Positions 63,135-64,000 of a stretch of 64,000 bases of DNA are shown piece by piece; position 1 is the first letter of the stretch, and every line of letters starts with the position of its first letter. Source of the stretch: Nitrospirillum pindoramense (lineage in GTDB: Bacteria > Pseudomonadota > Alphaproteobacteria > Azospirillales > Azospirillaceae); contig NZ_VITR01000005.1 in NCBI RefSeq assembly GCF_007827955.1, positions 62,001 through 126,000 on the forward strand, in the 5' to 3' direction. Below the pieces are notes generated by a model, which saw only the letters and a list, made by a program, of their open reading frames with translations, had not been told where the DNA came from and searched no databases. The position numbers were made by a program, and so were the translations under genes.

Positions 63135-63605
63135 ATGCGTCGCCGCAGCGCTGCGAAGCACAACTCGAAGGGCGGTGGCCCTGGCGACACCGCCCTGGAT
63201 CATTGGCAACGCCTGCGGAAGGACCGCCTATCCAATGCCGCCGCCATCGCCGCCGTCCTGTCCATGGTGGCGGCGCTCTTGTCCTGGCTGAATGTCCTGT
63301 TCACCGGCCCGCTGCCCCAAACCCGCGGCAACCCATTGTATTGGGCGCTGATGATACCCTGCGCCTGGTGGGCTTCCGATCTCACCCGCTTTCGGCCCGG
63401 TGCAGTGATCGTGATGCGGTTTATGTTCATCATGGCGCCGCTTCTGGCCAGCATCACCCTGTTACAGAGCGAAGACACGCGCCCTGATTCGATCTTGGCT
63501 CCAGCCATCCTGTTCGCCCTGGCCTGCACGATGGCTACCGTCGGCGCCCTATGCTACCGCCGCAGCCTGTTGCGCCGCGAAGGCCCTTCCCGGCTCAGGC
63601 GATAG
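63135..63605 (+). CDS. Four-helix membrane protein, unknown
   Basis: 156 residues: a basic N-tail of about 30, then four hydrophobic segments (near 33-53, 67-83, 92-110 and 120-140) and a basic C-tail. GAGGG about 10 bases upstream could serve as ribosome site. No family recognised. It may be co-transcribed with the next small membrane gene, 69 bases later. Confidence 0.6.
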   Translation: MRRRSAAKHNSKGGGPGDTALDHWQRLRKDRLSNAAAIAAVLSMVAALLSWLNVLFTGPLPQTRGNPLYWALMIPCAWWASDLTRFRPGAVIVMRFMFIMAPLLASITLLQSEDTRPDSILAPAILFALACTMATVGALCYRRSLLRREGPSRLRR

Positions 63606-63674
63606 CCACCCCTTCCCTTGGGCCGATCTCAGTGCCATAGAGGGCAGGTCCTGCTCAACCTCCCGGCTCACCCT

Positions 63675-63983
63675 ATGACCCGCCTCGACACATTCTGCAA
63701 AGTCGCCCTGTGGGTGCTGGGCTTCCTGCTGATCGTGGGCGGGTGCATGGCCATCTTCCCCGCCTTGTTCCTGACGGTGGTGGCGGCCAACGACGGCGCG
63801 CAGGGTGGCGCGGCGCCGGGCATGGTGTGGCTGCTGATGCCGCTGGGGATCGCCGGCGTGCCGGTGCTGATACTGCTGTCGGCACGGAAGTTCCCGGCCC
63901 ACGTCAAGCATCACGCCCTGGCCATGGTGCTGGCCTGGGCAGGGGCGCTTTATCTGCTGGACCGGTTCTGGTTGCACCGCTGA
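63675..63983 (+). CDS. Three-helix membrane protein, unknown
   Basis: 102 residues with hydrophobic segments near 8-35, 47-68 and 78-97. The ATG at 63675 (MTRLDTFCK) is preferred over an upstream in-frame start at 63618 whose extension is Arg/Gln-rich. No family recognised. The window ends 17 bases after the stop. Confidence 0.55.
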   Translation: MTRLDTFCKVALWVLGFLLIVGGCMAIFPALFLTVVAANDGAQGGAAPGMVWLLMPLGIAGVPVLILLSARKFPAHVKHHALAMVLAWAGALYLLDRFWLHR

Positions 63984-64000
63984 GGTGGGCCGCCCGGCGG

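Overview
The window is a G+C-rich (roughly two thirds by eye) chromosomal stretch of a Gram-negative bacterium. TonB-receptor, OprB, MipA and BBP2-type outer-membrane proteins, a GlnK/AmtB pair, a malonate TRAP locus of the matPQM/matAB kind, RHH_4-type and LuxR-type regulators and Tat/Sec-exported peptidases together suggest an alphaproteobacterium, most plausibly an Azospirillaceae relative (Niveispirillum/Nitrospirillum-like). That placement is inference; no rRNA, tRNA, CRISPR array, phage or insertion sequence was recognised.

Layout. 1-8.4 kb: 3' part of a TonB-dependent receptor, a small exported protein, an S10 serine carboxypeptidase, MipA and a large subtilase. 8.5-12.5 kb: a nitrogen block, amtB then glnK on the minus strand, divergent from an outer-membrane porin, with sigma-54-like and NtrC-like sites in the shared 654-bp gap. 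12.7-18 kb: signalling, a PAS histidine kinase convergent with a hybrid kinase, a single-domain receiver and a NarL-type regulator. 18.2-25.4 kb: a DPP IV-type S9 peptidase, Bfd with a Fur-like site, a small low-G+C island with one orphan gene, an OprB/L,D-transpeptidase-like envelope operon and bacterioferritin. 25.4-34.8 kb: Kup and a KirBac-type K+ channel head to head, a PafA-type phosphatase, an ABC exporter pair, an MFS transporter and a DUF465 gene.

34.9-42.1 kb is a complete malonate locus: matR-matA-matB on the minus strand and a TRAP transporter (matPQM) on the plus strand, with inverted repeats between them that could be MatR operators. 42.2-48.3 kb: a chemoreceptor, an RHH protein, a LuxR solo with an intact-looking acyl-homoserine-lactone domain, and rfbBDA for dTDP-sugar synthesis without rfbC. 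48.7-55.4 kb: small membrane and exported proteins, an exported alpha-barrel protein, an MFS exporter, an M28 aminopeptidase and an amidase.

The most interesting block is 55.5-58.0 kb: a tightly coupled operon of a DUF2282 four-cysteine precursor, a DUF692 MNIO enzyme, a DUF2063 partner and a DoxX membrane protein. This is the architecture of the recently described bufferin (copper-sequestering, post-translationally modified peptide) systems. It is followed by a bacterial protein with pepsin-like Asp motifs, a LysR regulator and a Tat-exported DUF5695 protein. The recurring theme is extracellular peptide and polymer use, nitrogen and malonate uptake, and metal handling.
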